From: Deinandra increscens subsp. villosa
Taxonomy: Eukaryota; Streptophyta; Magnoliopsida; Asterales; Asteraceae
Length of the DNA stretch: 64,000 bases
Direction: 5' to 3'
Assembly (NCBI GenBank): GCA_039602395.1
Contig: JBCNJP010000010.1
Location: 97,271,462 to 97,335,461 of the forward strand
The notes under the pieces are model-generated. The model was not told where the DNA came from. It searched no databases and was given only the letters and a program-made list of their open reading frames with translations. The translations under genes and the position numbers were made by a program. The first letter of the stretch is position 1. Each line of letters opens with the position of its first letter. This document shows, piece after piece, positions 21,394-33,837 of this stretch.

Positions 21394-23921
21394 TGTCACA
21401 CCCCCAAATAACCACTAACGGAGTTTATACCGTTAAGGGGTGCGAGCAAACCAGGACCACAACCATTAGTTACAAATACTAAACGAATCAGAGTTAGTCC
21501 ATATATAAATCTTAAATTAGAGTCTCAAGATACGCAGCGGAAAAATAACATCTTAGCACTAACCACGTGCTTTACAAAATCATTGTTTTAAATTCCCAAT
21601 TAAGTTTAAACAGAATTAAAATTGTCTTCACGTGCCATGCCAACCCGCTCCGGATACTCCTCAGCGATCTGCAAAAGTTTAAACCACGCAAGTGTCAACC
21701 TAACGGTTGGTGAGTTCACAGTGGGCATGTCATGCAGTGGCCCGGTCTCATAAGCGTATGTATCAACGTATAAATAAGTAATAGTTTTGCAAAACAATTT
21801 CCAAGTGTTGAATTTTCGAATATGCACTAGTTAAGTAAAGATTAAAGCGGTCAACCGATATCGCGGGTAGCTAATCCGGTTTCCATGCACTAAGGAAGTT
21901 CGTACCAAAGCTGACGTAACAGAGTTCGGCATTTGCCGATGGTTTGTGCCTCCTGTTGTGTTCCTCATGGGACCCACAACTAAAATAGGCTGATATTGTA
22001 CTCCGTTCGGCCTCCAACCGGTTGGCTACACATTTGTGTACCGCGGAGCAGGGTTGTCAACCCTCAGTAGATCTACCCAACATCCCCTCGCTTCACAAAT
22101 TAATGGTACTAAATTGTTGAGGACTTTTAAGTTTCAAGGCATCCTTAGAAATCATGTGATATCATTTGGTTTAGACTTTAACCTACACTAGTCATATTAA
22201 AATCGTTTATCCTGGATTTCCTTTGAAATCCCAAAAAGAGTTTAAGTGTCAAAATGGTTGGTTGCGGATTTCATTTGAAATCCCAAGGATGAACAGTTGC
22301 AAGTGCTTCCCATAAAACACTCCAACTTCCATAACAGATATCCCATTTGGCGATACCTCAAAATGTCAGCTTTGTTTTTTTTCGTTTAGTTATTTCGTTG
22401 TGACCCAAACGGGCTCACAATTAAAGGATTAGTGAAACTCACCTTAGGTTGCTCAGCTACACTGGTTAAATAACCCACGTATTTGTTTGCTTAATGAAGA
22501 CCTAGAAACACGTTTAGGTCTTAAGTATTAGTTTTGTGTCTAATCTTTAACTTAACGTCACTATGGCCCATAACATAGCACGTTGGAACTATGACACGAC
22601 ATACCGACACACGACACCGATGGTTGATCATAAACAAGGATTCACATAAATCAGAAATCAAAGCGTGTTTCATTATTGCAAAATCATGTAAATCATAGCA
22701 TATCATTCAAACAAGTTGTACAAGTTTGGGTTTTGGTCTGGTCTCAGTTTCGCTAACAGTTTCGCTATAGTTTCGCTATGCAGTTTCGCTGCACAGTTTC
22801 GCTGTGTGCACGGGCAGCATTTTCGCTGGGTAATACCCGATGACACAGTTTCGCTAGCTAGTTTCGCTCGAAACTGATGACACAGTTTCGCTAGCCTAGC
22901 TTCGCTCGAAACTAGTTTGAACTTTCGTTCAGGTTGGTTCGCTCGGTAGTTTCGTTCGAGCAGGTCTACTTAGTTTCGCGGGCGACACTACAGTTTCGCT
23001 ACATAGTATCGCTGGATGCATAAACAGTTTCGCTGTATAGTTTCGCCCAGAGAACACACAGTGTCGCTGGTCGCGAAAAACTCACAAATCAGCCTAAAAA
23101 ATCAACCTAACAGCTTCCATACTTCATGTGATTCAATATTTAGCATGCATAATCATTTACCAACATAAAACAGTAAGCTTTAACACTTTAAACATGGATT
23201 TTCACATTCAAATCACCAAAAACACATTTTAAACCTAAAATGACCTAACTAGCATGAATCTTCATTATGGTTTGATTTCAAACGTAAAGTTACAGACTTT
23301 ATGATAGATCTAGCCTTCCTAAGCATCATATCAGAAGATCAAGTGACTACATGAAGAGTTAAGCATGCTTTTTTTTTAAGAAAACACATAGAAAATGCAT
23401 AAAGGATGGTTTTGGGACTCACGGTTCGATCTAGATTCCGAATGGATGATGTCTCGAGGCTGAGATCACGTTGGCTCGTGGTGCTTCTCGACTGACCAGA
23501 AACTCCAGGAGAGTGTGTGTGTGTTTAGTGTGGAGTATGCAAAATGATGAAGCTTAGGGTTTTATGGTCTTTATATCAGGAGCTAGTTTCGCTGGCCAAG
23601 TGAAACTGGTTCTAAACACATGTGAGTCAAACAGTTTAGCCGGCTACCGGGCGAATCTGTAGTTTCGCCCGGTAGTTTCGCTGGAAACCAAAAGTGACCA
23701 ATTTACATTCTATTATCAATACTAAATCATGCGTTTAAATCACATTGCACATAATGACAATAGATAAATAAACACATAACACATATGGACGGGTTCGGTG
23801 ATCAACCAAAGGTCGTGGACGTATTCGGCCTAGTTAAGCATTAGTTACTAAGTTAACACTTATAACGTAACTAACGAAGATTGTCTAACGGAAGTTAACC
23901 TTGGAATTCTCGGATGTCACA
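21394..23921 (-). repeat. Gypsy solo LTR, 2.5 kb, TSD ATTAC, with a TTTCGCT word array
   Basis: TGTCACACCC to GGATGTCACA, flanked by exact ATTAC (21389-21393 and 23922-23926); the tandem array resumes afterwards. On the minus strand the order is TGTGACATCC...GGGTGTGACA. About a dozen exact TTTCGCT words plus variants lie at 22741-23070 and 23585-23690, some as the palindrome AGTTTCG-CT-CGAAACT (22860-22875). A minus-strand TATA (GATATAAAGACC) lies near 23566-23577, followed by a telo-box-like AAACCCTAAG. The internal region was lost by LTR-LTR recombination. Confidence 0.92.
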
Positions 23922-23926
23922 ATTAC

Positions 23927-24261
23927 GATCGTAAACAGGGATTACGATCGTAAACAGGGATTACGATCGTAAACAGGGTTGGTTTACGGTAAAAAGTCAC
24001 TATTTCACACTTTCACGGAAACGGACGTAACTTTTGACTCGTTTGGAGTTAGAAGCTCAATTTTTAACACGACGTTCGTGACAACAAGCCCCAGAATTAC
24101 CCCCGACTAACGTTCAGGGGAGCTCGTTTGGACCCCCAAATTTCACTCCGAAGGGCTCCGTTTTTCAGTTTTAAGGTTTTGACACTATTCTTTGAATATT
24201 ACTTTTGCCGTTTTTGCCGATTCTTCAAAATCTTCAAAGGCTGCATATCTAAAGAAAGAAA
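23927..24261 (+). repeat. Rest of the palindromic tandem array and copia C leader
   Basis: The TTACGATCGTAA unit continues, now with a 19-bp period (GG instead of GTG), for three copies to about 23980. Unique leader sequence then leads to the Gag ATG. Confidence 0.8.
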
Positions 24262-26183
24262 ATGAGTTCAGTGGTTGAAGAAAAGAATATAGTTGAGGAC
24301 AAAGATGATTTCGCAGATGAAGTTGACAAAACTGAGATATGCCCCAATCCCACTTGTGCTCGTATAATTCCTGGACTTAGACAAATCTGTAAAAATTATC
24401 AGCTAGAACTGTTTGAGATAAAATGTGAAAGGAGTTCTTTTAAGGGTAGATGGCAAAAGAATGAGGAGAAGGTAAAAGCTCAGAAACGAGACATTGAGAA
24501 ATATCAGAAGCTAGCAACGGAGAAGACTATCTTATATGATCGGGCTAGGATTGAGATATCTGAGCTTACACAGAAATTAACTGAACTGCAACAAAAATTT
24601 GATGAGCTGCAGGTCAAGTATGATTGCAATCAGGAAAGAAATAAGCGAATGCTCGATGCTGGAAAGGAATTGTCACATGCTGTTGTGACTGGTCAAGTTG
24701 GGAAAGATAAAACTGGGTTTGGGTCAGAAAAGTCTGTAAGTCTCTGTCTGCAAACAACATTATTCCTCCACCAGTTCCCAGAGACATTATAGGAATACTT
24801 CTTAGTGAGGATCAAGTTGAACGAACCGAGTCTGATTATAAAGAAGCTGCTCCTCCTATTGATAGTGTCTTGATTGGAACCACACCATTGACTCAAGAGG
24901 AAATAGAGAACGAGGCAAACATGACATATGGTGAATGGAGAATAGAGGACGTAGATGCTGAGTGCCAGGAGTATAACAGATGTCATAACTCTAAGTCGGA
25001 TGAAGCTGGGATAGAGTTGAAACCATACCCTAAAATTGAAACCCCATGCTTCAAAGTAATTGACGAAGTCAAAAGGGAAAAGGTGATCTTGACGACACGA
25101 CCTGAGGGGAAGATCTTTATGACATCTGGATCAATGTTTGACCAAGAACCAAATGTAGGATATGAATTACCATCCTTCTCCTCCAAGTTCAAGGGAATAA
25201 CCGATGGAGTGATAAGTGAACCTAAAGTTGAGAGGCCAAAGATCACCATCAAGCATCCGAGTATGAAACCAACAGCTGGAGTGAAGAATGAAAAACTCAA
25301 GGGAGTAGCTGTGTCTCCCATTTCTTCAGTTGGATCATGCAGTTGCTGTTGTAATTGCAAGAATGGTGCTTCAACGTCAAAGAATCAAGGAAGCACAAAG
25401 ACAGTAAAGACAGGTTCGACACAGGCTTCGACAAACCAGCAGAAAGTCAAATCTGAAGCTGCAGTCAAACCAAAGAAGCATACACAAGGCAAACCAGCTC
25501 CATATCAGCCACCGAAGACAAATGGGTACACGTCTGACTTCTATCTAAAGAAGCAGACTTGCTTTAATTGTGGCATTGCTGGTCATATTGCTAGAAACTG
25601 TCTTTATCGCCCCTATGAACCCTATTTTCCGAAAAGTCAAAGGGTTTCATCTCAGGAGTTTGTGAAGTCTAAGCCGATGATGGTGCAGAAACCTAAGGCA
25701 ATGAAGACTGTTACTCCTAAGGTTAAACCCTCTGATCAACATTGGGGCGCTGCCAAAGCTGAAAGAAAATCTATAAATCAAAACAACAGCTTTCCAAGTT
25801 ACAAAAATTTTCAAAAACAGGTGAAGAAACCAGTTTCAAAACAACCAAAGCTTGAAAAACCCAAGGTAACTAGAACTGTTTTCAAAAATGATTCTAAAAT
25901 GCAGAAGGTTGAAATACCTAAAGTCACAACTCAAAAGGTGACGAAAACAAAAACTGTTTTGAAAAGTGAATCTAAAACGAAGAAGGTTGAAATACCTAAG
26001 GTCACAACTCCAAAGGTGACTAAAACAAATGTTAAATCACCTGGAATTTGGAAACCAAAAATCAAGGCAGCTCCATCCCAATTTCCTGATTTTTTAAAGG
26101 GGATGGTCTTACAAGAAGTATCCTTTATTGATTCCTTAGGTGTACCCAGAAAAACAATGGCCTGGGTACCAATGGCTAACTAA
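24262..26183 (+). pseudogene. Copia C Gag (coiled coil, zinc knuckle, Lys-rich repeats), one frameshift
   Basis: Starts at ATG 24262. The first 155 residues are mostly coiled coil; the capsid-like region seen in copia B is absent, so the Gag looks N-terminally shortened. Near 24725-24735, in GAAAAG, the frame shifts by one and continues open to TAA 26181-26183. Later features are a Cys cluster SCSCCCNCKN, the zinc knuckle CFNCGIAGHIARNC (about 25558-25599), and a Lys/Thr-rich region. In that region a unit of about 21 residues, containing KVEIPKVTT and KVTKTKTVLK, is repeated. No protease or pol follows. The role would be RNA binding and particle assembly; the shift makes full-length product unlikely. 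Confidence 0.8.
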
Positions 26184-26552
26184 TCTCTTACTCTGTGCAG
26201 GAACGATCAAGGAGGATTATCACTAACGTTTTATTACTAATCTGTTTGTTGATAAGTGATTGTTCCAGGCACAGTTTAGGAGACGTATCTTCACGTCATG
26301 TCAAGTAATCTATACAATGGAAGGTATGTCTCTTTGAGAGGTAAAATGTCAAAATCATCATGAAAGGTAATGTTCTTAACTTGGTTGTTTGAATGATGAG
26401 GCAGCAAAGGTTTTTTTTTTTTTTTGAGTCAAACCTATTTCATTAAAGTTTCAATTAAGTTGTTGATTGTTGAAGTGTTTGACTTCAAATGCAATGAAGT
26501 GTGCATGTCATGAAACCCAATTTTCTAAAATTTTCAAATCAATACTTTAAAA
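26184..26552 (+). other. 3' flank of copia C
   Basis: Non-coding, with a T15 run near 26411-26425. No polypurine tract or 3' LTR of copia C is visible before the next LTR begins. Confidence 0.5.
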
Positions 26553-27484
26553 TGTAACACCCCAATCTCACATGNNNNNNNNNNNNNNNNNNNNNNNNNN
26601 NNNNNNNNNNNNNNNNNNNNNNNNNNNNNNNNNNNNNNNNNNNNNNNNNNNNNNNNNNNNNNNNNNNNNNNNNNNNNNNNNNNNNNNNNNNNNNNNNNNN
26701 NNNNNNNNNNNNNNNNNNNNNNNNNNNNNNNNNNNNNNNNNNNNNNNNNNNNNNNNNNNNNNNNNNNNNNNNNNNNNNNNNNNNNNNNNNNNNNNNNNNN
26801 NNNNNNNNNNNNNNNNNNNNNNNNNNNNNNNNNNNNNNNNNNNNNNNNNNNNNNNNNNNNNNNNNNNNNNNNNNNNNNNNNNNNNNNNNNNNNNNNNNNN
26901 NNNNNNNNNNNNNNNNNNNNNNNNNNNNNNNNNNNNNNNNNNNNNNNNNNNNNNNNNNNNNNNNNNNNNNNNNNNNNNNNNNNNNNNNNNNNNNNNNNNN
27001 NNNNNNNNNNNNNNNNNNNNNNNNNNNNNNNNNNNNNNNNNNNNNNNNNNNNNNNNNNNNNNNNNNNNNNNNNNCGTTTAACTAATTAAACATGTATTTC
27101 CATATATATACTCATCAAATAAATATTTCACATGTATTCATACTATTCAAACATATTTTTACACATTTATTTTAATATAAGGTAATCACGTAAAGGCATT
27201 TTCTCCCGGTTATCAATCATTCCTATCATATAAACGTTTAGCTACGTTTTTCATGCCAATATCATATATATCAATTATCTTTGATATAAAACACATATTA
27301 TTTTTATTTCCTTATCTCATTATATCAATTAACACGTGTATCATTGACGTAATACTATCTTTTATCGATTTATTACCCGGTAATGGGTCAATATGCGTTT
27401 TCAACACGTGTTTAACTATCTAACACATATATCATGTGTATTAATTACATTAATCACGTATTCCTTAAATTTAGGGATGTTACA
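26553..27484 (-). repeat. 3' LTR of gypsy element E, containing a 500-N gap (26575-27074)
   Basis: The right part, 27075-27484, matches 32478-32887 closely and ends GGGATGTTACA. The left 22 bp (TGTAACACCCCAATCTC...) are canonical for an LTR end, but do not match the other LTR's TGTGACGCCC start. The pieces on either side of the gap may therefore belong to different copies. Confidence 0.7.
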
Positions 27485-28448
27485 ACTCTATCCCCCTCAA
27501 ATAAGGTTTCGTCCCGAAACCTGCTCCGTTCACGAATAACTCATAAATGAGATATTCCAATTTCACCCCTTCCCTTTATAAGTTGATTCAGAATCTTACC
27601 TAGGCATTCATAACACTTTAACTAAAGGAACTATTCTGCTCCTAAACCTTTCTTCTAATTGCGATTTAGAACCGCAACACGCATTTCTATATACGACAAC
27701 CGATATTTAATACGATTCTATCGAAAGATATCATTTCTGACTCGTTCGCTTGTGGAACTTCTTTCAGAACTGTAACGATGAACAAATCTTCTAACTTCTT
27801 GGAAGAATGCATCTCCGTGAGACCTCTACTGCTCCATTTTACCCTTTGCGTACGTTGAACGTTTCTCTACACTTTGCATGGCTTGATCTTCATTCTTGAA
27901 TTCCAACAGTCCCTCACTTGCTTACTAATAAGTGATCCATATCCATAAATTCCACTGATTTGTTTTCCACTGTGGCCCGTACTATCTACTTACACGAGAC
28001 TAACTCTAGTCCACTTCTCGTTGTATCTCAGGTGTATATATATAAGATGTACCAGCGGCGTATCTACCACACCCTTGATACAACCAGAGGTGTACTAGTC
28101 CTAGCCCAGTGTAGGATGACATTACTATTCTAACCACAACAAAGTCAGTATAATTTATGACTATTTATCACTTACTTTCAATGAGCTAGTTGGACATCCT
28201 GTGTGTAATCTCGTTTAATGCTCCCATTTCCTGAGTGTAAACACTACTGCTGCAATCTCCAAATCCTCGAACGATTCATGACGTTTAATGTTCATTATCT
28301 AAGGTCGTCTTATTCTAGAAAGTTCCTCAGACATAACGTTCATTTTTCTAAGGCAGTTGCGATCTAAAGGATTCTTGATCCTAACTAACGGTCTATCAAG
28401 CAATTCATAAAACTATTCGATAAAACATATAACACAAAATCAGGCACA
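27485..28448 (-). other. Internal region of gypsy E where pol should be
   Basis: On the minus strand a polypurine tract (GAGGGGGATAG, 27488-27498) abuts the LTR. No RT, RNase H or integrase frame is present. The segment 28011-28180 is similar, in opposite orientation, to 41590-41760, including a GCGGCGTATC...CCACACCC core. Confidence 0.65.
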
Positions 28449-29649
28449 TTATTTATCGAGAAATGTACCTGAGGTCATACCAGGTTCTTCGATAGCAGTT
28501 AGGGTATAAACTTTTCCCTTGGTTCCTGAAGCTGGAACTGCCCTCAATGGTATCGGGTTTCTCACTATCTTAGGGCAATTTGCTTTAACATGCCCTGGGC
28601 TTCCACACTCATAGCATTTCTTAGCTTCCGGACAATTGTTAGAGTAATGTCCTTCCTTTCCACACCTATAGCAACTTGTTGGTTTTACCCAGCACTCTCC
28701 ATGATGATATTTGTCACAATTACGACACTTAGGCTTGTCGCCTTTTGAATCTTTCTTCTTCTTGTGAAAATCTCGGTCATTCTTCTTTGAACTTTCTCCA
28801 GTCTCAGATATCTTCCTCTTAACTTCTCCCGGTCTTCCGTTGTCGCCATATTCTTCTTCATAGACCATAGCACTGATGTCAATTGCTTCTTGGTACGTTT
28901 TTGGAACATGAGGCCTGACTATCTTCCTTACAGCAGCAGGAAGGGCCTGAACGTACCTCTTCACCTTTTCCTCCTCGGGTGTTACCAACCTTGGTACTAG
29001 CCTCGCCATCTCGTCAAACTTGCTTGTGAACTCCTGATGAGTCATATTACCCGCTTCTAACTTTAGAAAGTTAATCTCGATTCATTTCCAACTCGTGTCT
29101 CGGACAAAACTTAGTCATCACTAGCGCTTTCAGATCATTCCATTTCATAGCAGCAACGGCTTGCTCGCCTCGGGATTGTAGAATAGAGTCCCACCAGAAT
29201 AATGCTTCTCCTTTGAAGGAATGGGCTGCGTACTTCACCGCTTGATCTGGACGACACTCACTAATACCTATCACAGCTTCCATCTCTCGAATCCAACGAA
29301 CAGTCGAACCTGCATCTCTCTGCCCTTCAAATGACGGAGGCCTACATCCGCTAAACGATTTGAAAGAACATCCGCGATCGGCATTTCCCGCATTTCCAGC
29401 AGCATCACCAGCGGCTCCTCCGGCTCCATTTGCACCTCCACCAGCAGCTCCATGAAGTTGAGCAATCAAATTAGGTAAGGCCGCTTGAAACATTTGATTC
29501 ACCTCTGCCGCCATAGCTTCCCTTTGCTCGTTCGTAAAGACGTTAGCTCTCGCGTTATTCTCTCGTTCGGGATTCACATGCGCACGTCTTCCAGCATCGG
29601 TTGCTCTGCCGGCACCCCTACCTCTACCACGTCCGCCACTTATCATCAT
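28449..29649 (-). pseudogene. Ty3/gypsy (Tekay-like) Gag with three zinc knuckles, one frameshift
   Basis: Minus-strand frame from ATG 29649. It has a Gly/Arg-rich start (GGRGRGRGAGR), an Ala/Gly-rich linker, then the capsid core with FKGEALFWWDS. The frame stops at 29071 after a 1-base insertion near 29085 and resumes to 28449 with HQEFTSKFDEMARLVP. Three CCHC-like knuckles follow: CRNCDKYHHGEC, CYRCGKEGHYSNNC and CYECGSPGHVKANC. The protein ends in SGTFL, where the protease should begin, then a stop. Gag binds and packages RNA. The absence of protease and pol suggests a deletion derivative. Confidence 0.85.
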
Positions 29650-30183
29650 CCTATATTCCAGGTGAGTGACATTTCAGAATTTATGTGACGTAAAGTCCTT
29701 GAACTTTTAAATACATGATAACCAGATAAGTACCGGTACCAAAGCAATTATATAGTTATGATGTGTTCAAAAACCCAGTTACTTCCATCACAATCCTTCT
29801 AAGTGTCCACTCTTCTCTTTACCCTTTTTACCGGTAACTCTAAGTTAAAACCGGTTCTTGAATCATCTCGCTCACCGATCAAACATTACACCATTGTAAA
29901 ATTTTCTTTGCACTTGGACATACAATAGTTAGGACTTAGGGTATGTTTATGTGGCTAATACCACATTGCGGTAGCTAATTGCAATCGGGTTTCTTCCACA
30001 CTTCACATACTCTAGATGCTACCTATTATGTCCCTAATGCAACCTCATTTCTATGGGCACAAGCTATCCTGGCTGGCATCTACATCCTTTATCTCATCCT
30101 ACTTTGTCTTCCCAGAGTCCTAGTTTAAGTCTAGATACTGCATTAGTACCTAAATCTGTTAAACCAAGGCTCTGATACCAACT
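29650..30183 (-). other. Leader and primer site of gypsy E
   Basis: Minus strand 30180-30168 reads TGGTATCAGAGCC, the initiator-tRNA-Met primer site, next to the LTR end at 30184. The remaining leader is non-coding. Confidence 0.8.
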
Positions 30184-31366
30184 TGTGACGCCCACTCCCA
30201 GACTTGGCTCTAGAAGGGGTCACGAATCGGATTTACTCATGAACACAAGGTATCAACAGAGATAACTAAGCAGCGGAAATTTTAAACTTTTATTTAATTG
30301 CCAAGTACTACAAAGTAAGAGATAATTTACATAAGGAGATACTAACTGTCACTACGTTTTATTGCTATAACTATGCCAGCTTGCCAACACCCTCCTTCCG
30401 TCCGATAGCGTGCCCGTCTAATCCCTTATCACCAGGGCCTTCTCATAACTAGTCGAAGCCTCACCCTGACCTGACATACATACATTTTTGGAAAAGTTCA
30501 GCTTACGCTGGTGAGTTCTATATTTTAAAAGCTTTACCTCGGTGTGAGGTTTAAAACCCTTGGACCTGCAAGATCCCTTTTTCACAGACAATTATCAAGT
30601 ATAATATATATCACAATTATACAACACACAAAATTCCTTAACAGGAAATACCCCCCTATAAAATCATTTATCCCGTTATCCCTTCCTACAACCCCAACAT
30701 TTATTACTAGTGTAAACCCTGCTAATGTATAAGCAGAGAAATCATCTTTGCCGACTGCCGAGTTTACCCCTCTAGGGTATTCCCTAAAACGGTCAGTTGC
30801 CCCGTTTTCCCTTATTTGCTAACTGCCGAGTTTACCCTTCTAGGGCATTCCCTATAACGGACAGTTGCCCCGTTTCCCCCTATTTACTAACTGCCGAGTT
30901 TACCCTTCTAGAGTATTCCCTATAACGAACAGTAACCTTTTTCCTCCTTTCTATTTGTAGTGGTCTCTAATCCCATTGAGCAACACTACCTCCTAACTCC
31001 CGTGTACTATTACCCGCCCTTAGTTAAATACCCAAGTGACTTAAGATTATTAGTAAACAGTGATAAGGTCTTCATATACTGCAACAAGTGGACATCACCC
31101 AATTTACCGTTGGTGTATGTATACAGGGCGTATCCTCCACACTTCTGATATACTGGGTAACTAATATTATTATGTATATATATAGGAAGTACCAGCGGCG
31201 TATCCACCACATAATAATAAAGCAAATGCATCACCTGTTCTCATATAATCATACATATTCACTATAACGTTTACTAATAATTCCTTTATCACTTGACTAT
31301 TTAATTTCAAAGCAATATAGCACATATCATATGTACAAAAGATTTAACATCATTTTCATAACATAT

Positions 31367-31416
<50 letters not shown>

Positions 31417-32887
31417 CTATATATATTATCCCAAAAGCCTTTTAACAGTTTATCTATTCAAGATATTTCACGTATATGCATTTCCATAACACTTCACATA
31501 TATATCAATCCAACAATAACTTAATAGTTCAATATATTCATTTATCAATTAGCACCTTAGCAATCTGATATATATTTACTCAAAGGTAATTCAATAGTTC
31601 AGATAAGCAACATTTCAGTTATAAATTATTTAGATGCATTTTATAACATTTGTATGTATATCAGCCCGAAAACATTTAAAACATTTAAAATATTTAAGAG
31701 TGGGCTCATAGAACTCACCTTATCTCTTTAACTCATTTACTCGGACGGAACTTCCGCAACGATTCCCAATTTAACCTTAAAACGTGGGACTGCAGGAGAT
31801 CAGCCTCTAACTCCAAGCCAATCGCTCGAATTTTGCAGAGAAAGATTGTGGACGAGGTTAGGGTTTATGGGAGATAAATCTCGTGAATTGGCAAGGAATT
31901 AAGGTCGATCAACGCTCCGTTTTATACTGATCAAGGTCGCAGGGGGGTGGCGCACGTGGATAGGGTGATTAATCGATTGAATCGACACGTAAGAGGATCA
32001 AACGTAGCCCCCAAGTTGCTGTCGTGCCGTTTTTTTGCGTCTGCACACCCACCGCATACCGCCGGGTTCGAACCCTGGGTCTCGCGTACCGCCTAGGACT
32101 TTGGCAGAATGACAACTTTGGTCCCTGGACTTTTTATTTACATTTTTAGCCCCTGAACTCCTATCTTTCCATCATTTTATGTACTAAAACATTATGGGGC
32201 ATATTTATAAAGGTTTCTAAGGCTCGGGACACTCTCGATGATATACGTATATATTTTTATATATATTTTTCATTATTTACACCTTTAGCCCCTCTAACTT
32301 TACAATACTTATTATTTTATGTTTCGAACCACTTTAGGATATTTTTATAATACTTTATAAGCCTCGGGATACTTATAAAAGTTATAAACATGTATAATAT
32401 CCGTAAGTATTTATAACTTTACATAAATAACACTTTTAGCCCTTATATTTTTCTGTTAACTATTTAACTTGCATTTTCACATGTTTAACTAATTAAACAT
32501 GTATTTCCACATATATACTCATCAAATGAATATTTCACATGTATTCATACTATTCAAACATATTTTTACACATGTATTTAATATAAGGTAATCACGTAAA
32601 GGCATTTTCTCCCGGTTATCAATCATTCCTATCATATAAACGTTTAGCTACGTTTTTCATGCCAATATCATATTTATCAATTATCTTTGATATAAAACAC
32701 ATATTATTTTTATTTCCTTATCTCATTTTATCAATTAACACGTGTATCATTCACGTAATACTATCTTTTATCGATTTATTACCCGGTAATGGGTCAATAT
32801 GCGTTTTAACACGGTTAACTATCTAACACATATATCATGTGTATTAATTACATTAATCACGTATTCCTTAAATTTAGGGATGTTACA
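30184..32887 (-). repeat. 5' LTR of gypsy E, 2.7 kb
   Basis: TGTGACGCCC to GGGATGTTACA. It contains a (TA)n tract at about 31371-31412, three repeats of a CTGCCGAGTTTACCC word (30755-30905), and the GCGGCGTATCCACCAC segment near 31194. The flanks are TAAAA on the far side of the element and TTATA here, so no target duplication is preserved. It ends about 85 bp upstream of the TATA box of the gene at 33054. Confidence 0.8.
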
Positions 32888-32971
32888 TTATATATCTCGA
32901 TTCGGTTTCCCACGTTAACTAGGTTTAGTTTCCCGCCAATTGAATTCCTATGTCTATTTGAGATTCTCATC

Positions 32972-32983
32972 CTATATATAAAC
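32972..32983 (+). promoter_or_regulatory. TATA box of the small gene
   Basis: CTATATATAAAC, 70 bases before the ATG, gives room for a short 5' UTR. Confidence 0.6.
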
Positions 32984-33053
32984 GATGATCGAGAAAGAGA
33001 ATTAATAATTAACCCTACTTTTCCTCCCCAAAAAAATCACAGTTTCAGTTACC

Positions 33054-33410
33054 ATGGCCGGCCATGATCACACTTTCACATCCCTCCCCAAATACGAAAC
33101 CACAGAAGATGCAACCGATGCTTGCAAAGAGTATCAACAAGCCAAGTACGTGGACGATGGCTTGATCGTCGCTGATATGGACGCCATCACCTACAAACAG
33201 CAGAAAATCACGGATGAGATGGAGGACCTCCTAAAACATGTTCGTTTGAGTGAGAGCCTGTACTGCAGTAGCCCCTCGATTGTCCACCGTCTTACTATGA
33301 TCCAACAAGAAAACAAACTTCTGCAATCAAGGCTGAAGGAAATCGGTCCAACCATCATCAAGAACCGTCCAAAGAAGAAAGAATTTGCTATGAGGGCTGA
33401 TGCTTTCTGA
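33054..33410 (+). CDS. Small intronless hypothetical protein, 118 aa
   Basis: I do not recognise this protein. Its frame starts in a strong plant context (ACCATGGCC) about 70 bp after a TATA box and ends with TGA at 33408-33410. The protein is hydrophilic and has no signal peptide or membrane segment. Residues about 45-98 look helical, with heptad-like stretches (QQKITDEMEDLLKHV, RLTMIQQENKLLQSRLKEI) suggesting a short coiled coil. A basic patch NRPKKKEFAMR lies near the C-terminus. The 3' flank has AATGAA-type polyadenylation signals and a duplicated segment (ATGTTATGAAGTACCAAAA at 33470 and 33530). Codon use and composition are unlike the surrounding retroelements. It could be a host gene, a retroposed copy, or part of an unseen locus. 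Confidence 0.6.
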   Translation: MAGHDHTFTSLPKYETTEDATDACKEYQQAKYVDDGLIVADMDAITYKQQKITDEMEDLLKHVRLSESLYCSSPSIVHRLTMIQQENKLLQSRLKEIGPTIIKNRPKKKEFAMRADAF

Positions 33411-33749
33411 AAATAGTCTAGGTGTTGATGGTTTTAATTTGTGTTTTTTTTTTGTAATGAACTAATGAATGTTATGAAGTACCAAAAATTATTAATGAAT
33501 TAATGTTTTCTGATTTTACATGTTTAGTGTATGTTATGAAGTACCAAAATTATTAGATGTTTTTGTATTTAACTTTTTATTAAGCAAGTTGGGATGGTTA
33601 TCCATATAATGGCTTAAAATTTAGTTAACAGAAAACATAAAAAAAATTGTAGGGATCTGGGGTTCGAACCATATTCATACTTATAAGTTATTATTGTATA
33701 TTGAGAGTACAGGTTAAAGATTTGGTTATTGAAATACATTCCGTTCTCA

Positions 33750-33830
33750 GGGGCTAGCCCAGCGGGTTGGTCTTTTGATTTTCTTTGAAAGGTTGTGAGT
33801 TCGATCCTTGGCAAATGCCAACACCATATA
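33750..33830 (+). repeat. tRNA-derived SINE-like sequence
   Basis: GGGGCTAGCCCAGCGGGTTG resembles a Pol III A box, and GAGTTCGATCC (33797-33807) a B box about 40 bases on. An AT-rich tail follows. It does not fold as an intact tRNA. A further B-box-like GGGTTCGAACC lies near 33659. Confidence 0.5.
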
Positions 33831-33837
33831 AATATTT

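Noticed and set aside
24983..25360. 125-codon minus-strand frame
   Set aside because: Antisense shadow of the copia C Gag with its zinc knuckle.
33750..33830. Functional tRNA gene
   Set aside because: A- and B-box-like words are present, but acceptor and anticodon stems do not form.
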